A stretch of 64,000 nt of DNA from Mytilus galloprovincialis (lineage: Eukaryota; Mollusca; Bivalvia; Mytilida; Mytilidae), in the NCBI RefSeq assembly GCF_965363235.1, contig NC_134838.1:12308441-12372440 (forward strand), read 5' to 3'. Within the stretch, counting starts at the first letter, position 1, and each line of letters starts with the position of its first letter. Below are positions 1 to 12,257 of this stretch, piece by piece. Position numbers and translations under genes: made by a program. The notes beneath the pieces are model-generated. The model saw nothing but the letters and a program-made list of their open reading frames with translations, searched no databases and had not been told where the DNA came from.

Positions 1-30
1 CAAATTTATAACATGATATTGTTTTTACAG

Positions 31-3000
31 AATGAGAGATTAGCCTATGTACAAGTGGAACACCAAGAAGTCATGTGTTTACAAGAAATTGTCAAAGCTC
101 AACTAGACATACAGGTTGGTTTTGTTGAAAACCTCAGCATTTTTATGTTAATAGCAAACTCCTTTAAGTTGTTGACCTGATTGTGACTATGCTTTTTAAA
201 GCGGTTTATTTAAGGTAGCACAATACAAAGATTTGTTTACTTCCAATCACTAACCTTTGAAATGCTGTAACTTTCTTATTAATGCATAGAAAATAATAAA
301 AGAGGTATATATAGATAGATAAAAGATTAATCTTTTAAATGAATGCAATATTTTTATTATGCAATCATTATGTAATCAATTATTATGTAATTAGTGGCAA
401 AATCTGGGTAGGTTCACTTGAATGAATTTAGCTCTATCATCTCTTTAACTATACAGAAAATTTTAACGAAATCTTAATCAACACATCATGGGCTTCAAAA
501 GGGTGTCTCAGATTGTCTCTATGGTATTCCATTCTCTCAAAAATCTCTAATTAGTGTAAACATCCTAACCACATAAAAGAAGATAATGTTTAATTAGGTG
601 TAAAATTTGTTCTATACATTCTATCTGAAATCTGAGACACCCTTTTGTAGATAATGGCCATAGGAACAACATATAATAAAATCAACCCTCTAGGGATACC
701 TATGCAGAAGCTAATTTCATTTGAAAGTGGAAATTTGGAGAAAAATATTTTAGACACAGTTCACATTATAATTGGTTACATAATTGTTGCATTATACTAA
801 CATTGCATTAATTTGAAAGAGTAATCTGTTAGCTATCCAAAACTACATCTTTTATAAATTTTCAAGCCATATTAAGAAAGTTACAGCATTTTAAAACTTG
901 GGAGTTGGAGTTATAAAATCTTTGTATTGTGCTACCTTAAGTTGAAACTTGATACATGTACTGTATACCAATACTAAGTAAACAACAATGATGTAAAAAA
1001 TAGTTTACTTGTATCTCTGAAGAACTACTTGTATTTCTCATTAAAAAAGATTACTATAAAAAAGAAGTCCACATTTTGATGAATTTTCAGATGCATTGAA
1101 CATTCATAAAGCTATTGTTGACAAAACGACCATTTACATAGATAACGCAATTAGCATGTTTGTTTTTATTTACCAGTTACGACAGAAGATCATAGAAAAC
1201 CTTGGGAAATCCATTCAGTGTCTGCATGAGGGACACATAATCCACGGAGAAATAAATCCTAGTAATATTGGTTATACAGCTGAGGGAGATATTGTTTTAT
1301 TATGTCCAGATTTCTCTAAATCTTTGGTAGGTAGAACAGTATAATTTCATATTTTGTTTGTTCCAAATATAATTACAAGATTGCATATTTTTGCCTGCTT
1401 GTTATAAAGTTAATTTAGAAAATTCTCATTGATTCAAGAGCAGCTTCTAAAAATTAGAATTTATAATCCACATGGTATTGTATTTACAGAAAAGATGAGC
1501 AGGGGGTATCGATTTGTAAGCTTTGTTGGCAGTTACTCAAGTTTTTGTTTGTTTTTTTAAATTGTTTTCCATCCTCAATATGATTTGTTTTGTTTTCAGG
1601 AGGACAGGTTAAAGAAAGCCTTTTTAGCAGAAAATGGTCTATGTTTTAGATGTCCAGAAGTTGCTTGTGGAAGGAGCGCAGGAACCAAATCAACAGACAT
1701 GTATTGCCTAGGATTAGTTATATTATGGGTATGTCTAATTTTCCATTGTTCTATGCTTGATTTTACCATGGTAAAATTTGCATTCTTGGTCTGGGACTGA
1801 TTTCTAACCGGATTTTTGTGACAAAAATGTCGGTTATAGATTTGGGGATGAATGGTGGCTGGGCGGCTGGGCGGCAGCCACATGTTGTCCATGCATTTAC
1901 TCATGATTGTTATACCAAAGCTTTAAAAATTTAAATATGTTGTTACTGACAACAAAATGGAGGTCAACTTAAATAATGACAATTTTGACTCTTACCGTTC
2001 AGGAGTTATGGTTCTTGAAAGATTGAAAAATGGTGTTTCCAGTTGTGTCCCTTTATTTACTCATGAACCATTCAACCAAAGCTTTTCAAATTTTAATATG
2101 TTGTTACTGATGACAAAATTGAGGTCAAGTTCAATAATGGCAATTTTCACTTTTTCTGTTCAGTAGTTATTGTTCTTGAAAGATTGAAAAATTGAGTTTC
2201 CAGTCATGTTGCATTTATAACTCATGAACCATTTAACCAAAGCTTTTTAAATTTTGATATGTTGTTACTGATGACAAAATGGAGGTCAAATTTGATATTG
2301 GCGATTTTCACTTTCACCGTTCATCAGTTATGGTTCTTGTGATATTTAAAAATGCCAGGACACAAATAAATGTTAATAAATCCGGTTTGCTGTCCCTCTG
2401 ACAGCCTCTTGTTACACATATTTATCATATGTTTAGAAGTAAATACAGTAGTTTTGCATATGTGATAAATAACCTGCTGTTTAATCCATATCGCGCAACT
2501 TTGATGCGCACCCTTTATCACACCCCTACCCTTTATCACACCCCTACTTTGTATGTGACGTCACGAACGTCAAGTTTTCATATTTTTTGGCACACTAAAT
2601 GCAACAAATTAATACAATAATAAACAAAATATTTTTAAAACAACAGCACGCAAATTGTAAGGTAACCCAGGTGCTTCGGATAAGTAATTGAGCAGTTCTT
2701 TTAAGGCCTTTGAAACAAGACAAAAGTAGAACTGAAGGTAACCCAGTGCTATGGATCAGAAAACAGTTCATATAATATAATACTCTTCTGTTGAAATATA
2801 TGATAAAGCGTATAATACATGGCAAAATCCGTATCACATGCCGTATCACCCTCGACCAATATCATCCCTCGGGCCTAAAGGCCCTTGGGCTGATATTGAT
2901 GTCTCGGGATGATACGACATATGATACAGATTTTGCCATGTATTATTCTCTATATATCTGAATAGAAACAGACTGATAATAATTCATATAAATGATAATA

Positions 3001-5673
3001 TTTTATAAATTTCTTTATTTCAGCTTTATTTCCCATCCATCTCTATACCATTTAAGGCAGATGGTTATCCAAGACTGAATGATCTACAAATGGTTCGTAT
3101 TCATTTACAGATAAACATTCAAATGATTTGGATTTTATAATAGGGGAAATGTTTAATCAGTTTATAAATAGAATATTGCTGCATTTTGCTGGACTATGTC
3201 TTTATTTACATTGTTACCATGGAAATATGTCCAAAATATGTCTATTAAAAACAAAACAAAACTTCACAGGAAGTTCATTGAGAATTATTGAATTTGTAAA
3301 AATCATGAAATCAAATTATAAATAGCATTTTAATATAATTTTTCTCAACTAAGATTTGTACCTGCGAAAGAGGGATAACTGTTTATTGGCAAGTCATGTC
3401 CAACTCAGAACTTTAAGTGTTTTTATTGATATAAATTATGCTTTACTTATTGTTATGCCCCACCTACGATAGAAGAGGGGGATTATGATTTCAAGTCTGT
3501 GCATCCCTTCCTTCGTTCGTTCGTTAGTCTGTGCGTGCGTTCGTCCCACTTCAGATTAAATTTTTGGTCAAGGTAGTTTTTGATGAAGTTGATGTCCAAT
3601 CAACTTGAAACTTAGTAGTTACAGTTGAATCTTAAGCATTGCCATTATTATCAGTGTTTGAGTGAATTAAAAAGCTTTGAAACAAACTGGATATATCCAA
3701 TAATATTTCATTTGTTATATAAGAATGGTTTACTTTTTAGGATCCCCAGATATCTTCATTGTTATATAATCTATTGTGTAATCCTGATTCAAGATACAGA
3801 GCTAACCAAATGCTGGACTGTGAATACATCAAAGCTAAGATGGCCATTCCAGCTTCAAATAAGTCTGATACAAGGTACATTGATTCTTAATAGTCAAGGA
3901 ATTTGATTGACAGTGTCTATTACTGTTTAGAGTTGTAAAAAATGTTCAGCTCTCACCAGATAGGCTTGTATTAAAGTTACTAATTATTGGGCAGGGTTTA
4001 TTGTTGACAAACTGGCTACGCTATATGTTTTATGTTATTTCTTCATAGACAGAAAAAACATTTCTATGGACACTAAAGGTCCGTAGACACAGTTATCATT
4101 CTTAGATTTTATTGTAATAATAATACAGCATGATTGATTCCATCCAGGTTTTCTAATGCTACCAAAGGAGAATTTAAGCTTCCATTACTATAAGAATTAT
4201 TCAGAGAGCATATCTGTTAATTAATGTTGCTTAAACTTATTCTGCAACCATTGAAACATTAAGTACATTGTATTTAATCCTTAAACCACAACACTTACAA
4301 TAGTACTTTAAACAAATCATTAATCAGCTTGACAGATGTGCAGCTAAATTTTTTAGGTACAGATTGCATGAAATTCAATCAAAACCTTATGGGACTGACT
4401 TGATATCTAATTCTTCCGAGGCTTATCACTACCATTTTGATACACAAAATATAGTGCATTGATCATAACATTCTATACATCCTATCCATGAACATTTCCA
4501 AAAAATTATTGATTTAATATATGCTCAGATATTCAAGGCACAGAATAATGTGACACTTGTCAAGAAAATTACATAAATTTTACAAGGTGCAGGAATCCAA
4601 TATCTGTTCTAAAAATATAAAGGTCATTGTTAAAGCAATCTTCAAAAATTGGAGTTATCTTCCTTTGTCTAGAATAGTTGTTAAATGAACTGCAACCAAT
4701 GCAATATTTAATTTTACTTTCCACTGATAAATTGAAGCAATTTTGACCGTTCAGTGCATACAAGCACTTTGACTAGATAATATTTACTAACAAGATTGTC
4801 AAGAAAGAATAAGTCTGTCAAATTTGACATCTGTACTGGGAGCTGCCATGTTGAAATATCTACAAATACAAAACAGAAATAGGTTATATACAACGAATAA
4901 ATGAAAACAAAATATTCTCATTATAAATAACTATTTTATCTGCACTAAAACTGAGCTTTAAATGATTATAACTGTAGTTTGATAAACAGAGAAATTTGTT
5001 CCCTGTATCTCAGGAACAAAAGTTGCAATTTTAAATCTAGAATTTAACAAAAATTAAAGGTCCAATTCCAACCATGGTAAATAGTAATTAATATTATTCA
5101 GTATTGTTGCTCATTTGTATTCTATTGTTTAGAATATTTAGTATGTGGCAGTAGAAATATGCTGTTTTTAAAATGTTTTTTTTTAATAACATTTTGATAT
5201 GTATATATTTCAGTACTGATGAAACCTTTTCAACAACCACTTCTGTCTGTAGTGTTATAGAGAACTTTAATGTCAATGCTTTACCTCCATGTGAGGATGT
5301 TCAGCCAAACCAGGAGACATTCAGTGAAGAAACTTTCCCACCAGCTCATGCCACAGTAACAATGAGCAGTGTACCAGTAGGGGAGGATTCTTTCCCTGAG
5401 GTGTCCCAATTTAATCCAAATGAGTTCGATTCAAATCAAAATAATAGTGCTGATGATGGAATATTTGTGAACAATGCTCAAATGTTGGCTAATTGTATTT
5501 CACAGTTGCCTCCCCTGTCAGAAATGCCAAGGTTACCAGAGTCTGATACAGACTTAACCGAGAGTTACCAGACACCTGAGGGGTTGGTAGAGGAAGCAGA
5601 AGAGAAGACAGGAGGAAACATCAGTCCAATACCAGACGAAGTTGATGAACTGGACAATTCTGAAACTTGTTAG
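31..5673 (+). CDS. STK31: STK31/TDRD8-like pseudokinase gene, 3' exons (partial, 5' end outside window)
   Basis: Exons read as 31-114, 1177-1326, 1600-1728, 3024-3092, 3741-3874 and 5214-5673. All have AG acceptors and GT donors, and phases match throughout (0,0,0,0,2). The product is the C-terminal half of a protein-kinase fold: an alpha-E helix and a catalytic loop reading HGEINPSN where active kinases have HRDLKPEN, then a metal-binding loop PDFSKS in place of DFG, then PEV and a DMYCLGLVILW helix, then the C-lobe. The order and wording after DMY (ADGYPRLNDL, LLYNLLCNP, MLDCEYI) resemble what I recall of vertebrate STK31, a Tudor-plus-kinase-like germ-cell protein. Loss of the catalytic Asp implies a pseudokinase. 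The last exon is an acidic, Ser/Thr/Pro-rich tail of about 150 residues without a recognised domain, ending at TAG 5671. The Tudor and coiled-coil parts should lie upstream. The STK31 name is a memory-based match; the kinase fold is firm. Confidence 0.7.
214..936. mobile_element. TTAA-flanked TIR element (MITE) in the first visible intron
   Basis: Terminal inverted repeats of roughly 110 bp, imperfect inside, begin GGTAGCACAATACAAAGATT and are flanked on both sides by TTAA (210-213 and 937-940). No coding capacity. Inside it lies a second inverted pair starting AAAAGGGTGTCTCAGATT (497-514 and 629-646). TTAA duplications are typical of piggyBac-type targets, but assignment to that superfamily is inference. 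Confidence 0.7.
1806..2413 (+). mobile_element. Dispersed non-autonomous element, AACCGGATTT family, copy 1
   Basis: Begins AACCGGATTTTTGTGAC and ends with AAATCCGGTT (a subterminal inverted match), followed by a stem-loop GCTGTC-5 nt-GACAGC and CTCTTGTT. The middle is about three tandem units of roughly 160 bp (ATGTTGTTACTGA... to CAACCAAAGCTTTT). A longer copy sits at 9395-10172. The design (short subterminal inverted repeats, about 160-bp core units, 3' hairpin) matches the pearl/HINE type elements known from bivalves. Sits in the intron after the 1600-1728 exon. Confidence 0.7.
2812..2946. repeat. Foldback (hairpin) repeat
   Basis: Two arms of about 65 bp are imperfect reverse complements: ATAATACATGGCAAAATC at the left, its complement ending at 2946, folding around the perfect palindrome GGGCCTAAAGGCCC at 2871-2884. 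Intronic in the STK31-like gene; no coding sequence. Confidence 0.7.
3451..3650 (+). repeat. ATGCCCCAC repeat family, truncated copy
   Basis: Begins ATGCCCCACCTACGATAG and matches the fuller copy at 30951-31197 through the block GTCAAGGTAGTTTTTGATGA. The right terminus (GTGGGGCAT) is missing here, so this copy is truncated. Intronic. Confidence 0.6.
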
Positions 5674-6085
5674 TTATTTTCATGTACGTTTCTATCAAAA
5701 AAAAATATGAGATTAAATTTGAACTGAAGATCAAGGTGAAGCTATTACCTTTTAAGGTGTCACAGATTATAGAAACTTCCATATCGTCAAATAATCAGAA
5801 GAATAGATTATATTGTTGTGAAAGTGTAGAGAAAGACTATTAAGTGTATTGTTGTCCAAATGGTAATTCTACTTATGCCAGCATTTTACAAGATAGTGTA
5901 TTGCTTTGCATTCAGTCAGAACTTTTTGAGGATAAAAAGTATGAGTCCTTTAAAAATATCATTGTAGATACAGTATATATTTTAAGAGAGAGACTACTGT
6001 AGTTAGATGGTTGATCATGATGATGAAAAATGAGCCATCAGTTCTAGTGGATTTGTAGTATAAGATCCTTTTCTGGTCAAGTTAC

Positions 6086-6091
6086 AATAAA
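6086..6091 (+). terminator. Candidate poly(A) signal of the STK31-like gene
   Basis: AATAAA about 415 bases after the stop codon. A second AATAAA lies at 7163-7168. Either could end the transcript; nothing in the sequence decides between them. Confidence 0.3.
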
Positions 6092-6464
6092 TGAGCTATG
6101 TCACCAAGATTTGTAAAAGATTTTGCACACTTCTTCAGCATAATAAATTTGAGCTAAAAATAATGCATTGGTCACTTTTATGTTCTAAAATAGAATGCAT
6201 GTAAAATCACTATACAATAATTGCATTTTTTACGGATTTCTTTTGAATATTTTGGCAAGTATGAGAGTTTGATGCATTATTTTATTTTCGATTTTCATTT
6301 CAAGTTCATTGTGTAAAAGTTGGATGTAAAACTTTACATAATTCTGTGATAAAGCCCATTAACTGTTTCATGACCTTAAATGGCAATCAAGTGTTTTTGT
6401 AAAGTTAATGATTTCTTTGTATTAGACAATATGTCATTATATACAACCACAAAATAACTTTGTG

Positions 6465-6890
6465 GTTGAATATTGGGATCACGTTGTCGTTGTCCCCGTC
6501 CAAAGACAGTTGGTTTACAGACAGTAACTTTAGTACAAGTAAATAGAAATCCATGAAATTTATACACAAGGTTTATAACCTCAAAAGGAAGGTTTGGGCT
6601 AAATTTTGGGGGTTAATTCCCAACAGTTTAGGAATTAGGGTCCAAGAAAGAGGCACAAATAAGCATTCTAGTAATTTCCAGACAACAACTTGTGTTTAAA
6701 TGTATGAATCTCTCCGACATTATTTCCATACCACAAAAAGATGGTAAGGATTGACTTTGGGGGGTAATGGCTCAAACCGTTTAGGAATTGGGTGCAAAAA
6801 AAGTGGAAAAACCAGGCAATTTATTTCTTTTAATATTGTTCCACAAGACTTATGAATACTCTCACTTCTGGTAGTCAAATTTGATTAAGT
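6465..6890 (+). repeat. Dispersed repeat shared with fucosidase 1 intron 1
   Basis: Parallel to 28145-28520 over about 370 bp with many substitutions; shared blocks are CAGTTGGTTT, ACACAAGGTTTATAACC, AGTTTAGGAATTAGGG and AACAACTTGTGT. No termini were resolved. Divergence suggests an old insertion. Confidence 0.6.
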
Positions 6891-7238
6891 TCCTTTAAAA
6901 GAGCAAAGATATATTTTCAGATAAAAATGTTCAGTCAACATATTCATTGATGACTTATTAATTTCCAAGTATAATGAGATCAATAATGAAAATTGGTGCT
7001 GCAAATTCTTTTATAACTTATTATTTTATGAAGGGATTGGTCATAGACTGATTTGACACATATCTTGTACAGAACATTGTTGGAGTTTTGAATTACAATT
7101 TTTTCTGATCAATGTATTTATACATTAAATTTTGTTCAGAATTTATATGAAATTCATTGAGAAATAAAACATTAAGCTAGAAAAAAATAAGAAATTTATA
7201 AACCAAAGTGTTAAGTTCAATTTACAAAGTGCTAATTA

Positions 7239-7330
7239 CAGATTACCGTTGATCATCGCAAGGAGATTGATTTTCTTGCTTGAGCAGGTACGGCAAACGC
7301 AATCAAGTTGAGATGACCAATGATAATCTG
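7239..7330. repeat. Imperfect palindromic repeat
   Basis: The 92-bp segment opens CAGATTACCGTTGATCATC and closes with the near-complement GATGACCAATGATAATCTG, so the whole piece can fold on itself. Likely a small foldback MITE. Confidence 0.5.
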
Positions 7331-8419
7331 TTTATCGCTATTTTACCTTTGACGACATTGTCAATTTCATGTCAATTTCATTAGCAACGCCATATGCTTT
7401 CTTAGTTTCTAGCGATAATTTTCCATCTCAAGCAAGAAGCATGATATGAAAAATTATCACAAAAAAAGATCAAAGGAAATAATGCACAAAATAGCGATAA
7501 TATTTAACACAGTTCACATTCTTGAAAATATCAGGCTTTTATTTTGTAAATCAATATAATTTTTTTGTTTCTAGCTTAAAAAAAATATCAGATTTTAATT
7601 TCTAAATGATACAAATGTCAAAGTTTAGTGTACATTATACATCATAGCTACACATAAGGTGAAATAAACGCCCATTTTTAGAAACTTAATTTGAATGAAT
7701 TTATACAAACAAGTTGTTCTGGGTGGACAAACTTGTACAGAAATTATTAGAAAAAAATTCCATGATATATAATCACATGCTTAATGTCTACAGCATTAAT
7801 TTTATTGTACTTTTATTGTTCAAGTAATTGTTTTGTTTATTTTCACTGAGTATCAATCATTTTCATTTAGTTATCATACTAGTCAAAGTTACTTGAAAAA
7901 AATGTTTTATATAAAATAAAAAAAATTGTTCTTGAAAATTGTGTTCGGTATTTTCATATCTGTAATATACATGTATACTGTTAGGTATATAACATCCTTC
8001 TAAAAGGATGGGTGCTATATTAAATTCACTTTATATGTCCATCATTTTGTCCAACAAATATTCCCTTTTCTCATGTACTACTTAAACTGACTTCAAAATT
8101 TGGTCTTCAGCTAAAAACACTGATGAAATGTTATTTTTGAGCATTTATCCCATGTAAAACGTACATTCTGTGTGCCATTATTCTGATTTTTTCCAATTAT
8201 AATTTATGTCGCATATTTCTCGAGCACTATTGGATTGATCGACTTCAAGTTTGGTCAGCAGCTTGACATGTTAGCACAAGCACTCTTCAGACACCTTCTT
8301 TCTGTTTGCTGATGCCTTGAATTCTCAAATATGTCCGAATATAAATCAAAAGTTTTGTAATAAAATTGAGAATGGAAATGAAGAATGTGCCAATGTGACA
8401 ACAACCTGAACAAAGATCC

Positions 8420-8630
8420 AGAAACAGCCGAAGGCCACCAATGCCTCTTTAACACCAGAAGAAAAACCTGACCCGAAGTCCAGTTTCAGCTAACCCTGAA
8501 ACAAAATTGTGTACTAGTTCAGTGATAATGGACGCCGTACTAAACTTCAAAACATATAAATGAACTAAAATTAAAAAATCACACAAGACTAACAAAGGCC
8601 AGAGACTCCTTTAAAAATACTTATCTGAAA
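8420..8630 (+). repeat. Dispersed repeat (CTAGTTCAGTGATAATGGAC family), copy 1
   Basis: Shares CTAGTTCAGTGATAATGGAC, AAACTAAAATTAAAAA-like and CAAGACT-ACAAA-GCCAGAG blocks with 49340-49480. Non-coding; I recognise this block from mussel sequences but cannot give a class. Confidence 0.55.
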
Positions 8631-9094
8631 AACTAATTTACAGAATATGGGAGTAGGCTTAGCTTGTTAGGCATTTGCTATACCGCTAGAAATATATTGG
8701 TATTTCAAAATTCACTGTTAACTACATTGGTACATGAAGTTTGTTGAATGAACACTGTATGCCAAACTAACAACAGTAGCATGAACTATTGTATTTAAAT
8801 AGAGGGAATATATCGCAAGTTCCTCATGCCTGTCGAACAGATTTTACTTGGCCTTATTTCATGGATCAGTGAACAAAGTTAGATTTCAGTCAAGTCCATA
8901 TCAGATACTATAACCAAAAGGTCTACTATATTAATTAATATTTGATGTAATGGTTGTAAGGTGTACATGTCCAACTGGCAGGTGTCATCCGACCATGACC
9001 TCATTTTCATGGTTCAGTGGTCAAATTTAAGTTTGTGTGCCTTGGTCTGTTTTTCTAAATTTAAAATGCAATAGGTCAACTATAATTGATGTGT

Positions 9095-9305
9095 GGAAAT
9101 GTTTTACAATGTACGAAGTAAAACCACAAAATTCCAAACTCAAAACGGAAAGTCCATAATCAAATTGAAAAATCGGAAGCTCAAAAACATTAAATGAATG
9201 GATAACTGTCACATTTCTGACTTGGTACATGCATTTTTCTTATGTAGAAATGGGGGATTAAACCTGGTTTTATAGCTAGCTAAACCTCTCACTTGTATTT
9301 GAACA
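9095..9305 (+). repeat. Dispersed repeat (CTGACTTGGTACA family), copy 1
   Basis: Contains AAAGTCCATAATCA, GAATGGATAACTGTCA, TGACTTGGTACATGCATTT and GGATTAAACCTGGTT. The same ordered blocks occur at 54350-54500 and 55590-55800. Non-coding. Confidence 0.6.
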
Positions 9306-9394
9306 AAGCTAACAGACACAATAGGTACACGTCAGTTTGGCAAATATAATTTGACCTTGACCTCATTTTCAGTCCACTGCTCAATGTTATTTTT

Positions 9395-10172
9395 AACCGG
9401 ATTTTTGTGACAAAAATGTCGGTTATTGATTTGGGGATGTACGGCAGGCGGCCGGACAGTCGGGCGGCCGGGCGGGCGGCAATCAAATGTTGTCCGTGCA
9501 TTAACTCATGAACCGTTCAACCAAAGCTTTTAAAATTTTAATATGTTGTTACTGACAACTAAATGAAGGTCAAGTTCAATAATGGCGATTTTGACTTTTA
9601 CCGTTCAGGAGTTATGGTTCGTGAAAGATTGAAAAATGGAGTTTCCAGTCGTGTCTGTGCATTTACGCATGAACTGTTCTACCAAAGCTTCCCAAATTTT
9701 AATATGTTGTTACTGATGACAAAATGGAGGTCAAGTTCAATAATGACGATTTTGACTTTTACCGTTCAGGAGTTATGGCTCTTGAAAGATTGAAAAATGG
9801 TGTTTCCAGTCGTGTCCGTGCATTTTCTCATGAATCATCAACTAAAGCTTTTGAAATTTTTATATGTTGTTACTGATGACAAAATAGAGGTCAAGTCCAA
9901 TAATGACGATTTTGACTTTTACCGTTCAGGCGTTATGGTTCTTGAAAGATTGTAAATGGCGTTTCCATTCACGTTGTTGCATTTACTCATGAACCATTCA
10001 ATCTAAGCTTTTCAAATTTTAATATGTTGATACTGATGACAAAATGGAGGTCAAATTTGATATTGACGATTTTCACTTTCACCATTCATCAGTAATGGTT
10101 CTTGTGATATCGCCAGGACACAAATAAATATTAATAAATCCGGTTTGCTGTCGTTGTGACAGCCTCTTGTTT
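9395..10172 (+). mobile_element. Dispersed non-autonomous element, AACCGGATTT family, copy 2 (nested)
   Basis: Same left end (AACCGGATTTTTGTGAC) and right end (AAATCCGGTT, stem-loop GCTGTC-GTTGT-GACAGC, CTCTTGTT) as 1806-2413. ATATGTTGTTACTGA-type unit starts recur near 9540, 9701, 9861 and 10021, a 160-bp period. It splits a unit of the surrounding 8815-10720 array, showing it inserted later. The left third has a GC-rich tract of CGGGCGG repeats. Confidence 0.75.
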
Positions 10173-10720
10173 TTGGTTTTGATTTGTTTTTCTTAAAATC
10201 CAAGCAATAGGTCAAATATATTTGGTGTATGGCTTGATTTTAATGTATGTCGGTCAGGCAGGTATCATCTGACCTTCACCTCAATTTAATGGTTCATTGG
10301 TTGTTGTTCAGTTTTCTTTGTTTCTTAGATACTATAACATGTATAAGCAATAACTCAACTTTATTTGGTGTATGGAAAGTCGGTTAGGCAGGTATCATCT
10401 TACCTTCACCTCATTTGTATGGCTTCTTCAATATTCAGTTTTCTTGGTTAAATTTGTTACTTAAATATGAGCAATACGTCAATATATTTGATACAGGGAA
10501 TGGTTCCAAGGTGAACATGTCTGTCTGGCAGGGTTCATCTGACCTTGAACTCATTTTTATGTCAAAAGTTTATGAGACCTTCATCTCATTTTCTTGGATC
10601 ATAAATGTTAATGTGATGCTTGTAGTAAAATTATTGTGCTTATTTGTGGCGGTTGGTTTTATTGGTGGTGGAGTCAAGGTGACCAGAGAGAACCACTGAC
10701 CTTTGGTTTTGACAAATGTG

Positions 10721-12129
10721 GTCAATTAAGATTGGTGTTGATGCTTGAGATTCTAACTCACAACCTCAATGTAAAATGAATTTGAACACAGAAGTTTAAC
10801 ACATGACAGTGCAAAGCTTACTAAACAGTGACTTGTAATTTTTCACGTCTTTGTGTTTTGTTCTAAGCTGTCTCATTGGAATCAATACAATATTTGATAT
10901 GATGTGAATATGATTCCTTTATCATAATCGACTTTACAGTGTCACAGAGCCTGAATTTTCTACTGCTAAATCACATAAGGCAACAGTCTAGAAAAAGACA
11001 AATATTCAATGGAATGCTGACCTGCTTTCTGAATATGCAACAGTATGCCATTGTTGATGGTCCACCAAGAAAGAACATAGAAAGATTAACATTGAAGTCA
11101 CTCAACCATGAAATTAAGATAAAAAGTCTTCCAATCAATAATTTCGTTATTATATTAAACCTCAAGCTCAGTGTCATGGCCATTTGATAATAAATACCAA
11201 TATTTATACATATAGTGGCTGGTCCCATCTTTTATTCAAACAAATATAGAACATACATGTACAAATTACATAAAAATCACCATCATAGGCTATATACATT
11301 GTATTTCAAAGAATTGTGCTTAGATGCTCTTAGATAGTGTTCTCCCTATGACCATATATAACACCTCTGTATTGTAGTGCTATATGTATTACCATGATGA
11401 TGGTTTGTTCTATCTAAACAGATTTTATAACAGATTGTATTGTAAATTTAGTGTTATGATTTCAGGGAAACCAGGTTGTTTGAAAATATTTGGGCCTTCC
11501 TAAGGATCAACTTTTGCACCACAAGCTCAACATTCATTTTCTTTGAAAATTTGTAAACATTTTAATTAGCCTGTAGTAAAATTCATGCAGGCTAGATAGT
11601 AATTTAACAAGCCTGGACTGGCTGGGCTTGAAGGCTGCTTGGGAGAACACTGTAACAGGTTTTTCAGGGTGAATTAAATTGAAACTATGCACAAAATATA
11701 CAATAAGTCAATTCTAATACAAAAAATTTCCCTGCCCAAATCTGCAAAATTCAATTCAAATAAACTCACTTTATTTATACTGTAACTTTAACCACATGGA
11801 CTTTTAAGAACAGTTAATCATTGGGCTTCTGCAATTTTATGTTAAAAGCACAAATATAATCTGTATCCTTGAGACAATTATTTAATCATTTAATGTTTGA
11901 CCATTCATATATTTTGCTAACTTACTTTTTTTTAATTTTGTAAGGTTTAAAATTTAAGACTAGAATTTGAGTAATGAAATGATAAATGTATATGACATAC
12001 CCATGATATATATAAATGTATTATCACAATATGAAAGATATATATTTTGCTTGTTCTACCAAAAAAAAAATAAATATCACAGATCAATCTCTAGAGCGAA
12101 AACAAAAATTGCAACAAGTATTCATAATT
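10721..12129. other. Intergenic sequence, no gene seen
   Basis: AT-rich, with no exon-like open frames on either strand. The right part is probably the 3' UTR or 3' flank of the minus-strand KLHL18 gene; reverse-strand AATAAA (TTTATT at 11771-11776) is one possible poly(A) signal. Confidence 0.5.
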
Positions 12130-12257
12130 TCATATTGCAACTATTCTGTATTCATATTGCAACTATTCTGTATTCATATTGCAACTATTCTGTATTCATA
12201 TTGCAACTATTCTGTATTCATATTGCAACTATTTTGTATTCATATTGCAACTCTTCT
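12130..12257. repeat. 22-bp minisatellite
   Basis: About six head-to-tail copies of a 22-bp unit (TATTCATATTGCAACTATTC plus TG), nearly identical apart from single substitutions in the last copies. It lies 0.4 kb beyond the KLHL18 stop codon, likely in or next to its 3' UTR. Open frames here come only from the repeat. Confidence 0.9.

Larger units (their letters stand above)
5674..8400. other. 3' flank and intergenic sequence right of the STK31-like gene
   Basis: AT-rich sequence without supportable coding exons. It holds a copy of a dispersed repeat at about 6465-6890 (shared with 28145-28520; common blocks include CACAAGGTTTATAACC and TTTAGGAATTAGGG) and a foldback repeat at 7239-7330. The rest shows nothing I can name. 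Confidence 0.6.
8815..10720. repeat. Complex of about 160-bp tandem core units, interrupted by a second element
   Basis: Repeating motifs GCAATAGGTCAA, GGCAGGTATCATCTGACC, TGACCTCATTTTCATGGTTCA recur at about 8990, 9060, 9350, 10200, 10275, 10400 and 10540, spaced in the 140-200 bp range. The array is interrupted by the AACCGGATTT element at 9395-10172. A reverse-strand copy of the same family lies at 42302-42475. The unit length recalls bivalve BIV160 satellite / pearl-element core repeats; that link needs an alignment. Confidence 0.6.

Noticed and set aside
1096-1176. Upstream extension of the pseudokinase exon in the same open frame
   Set aside because: The frame lacks an ATG there; a polypyrimidine tract and CAG at 1174-1176 give a better acceptor that keeps phase with the 31-114 exon.
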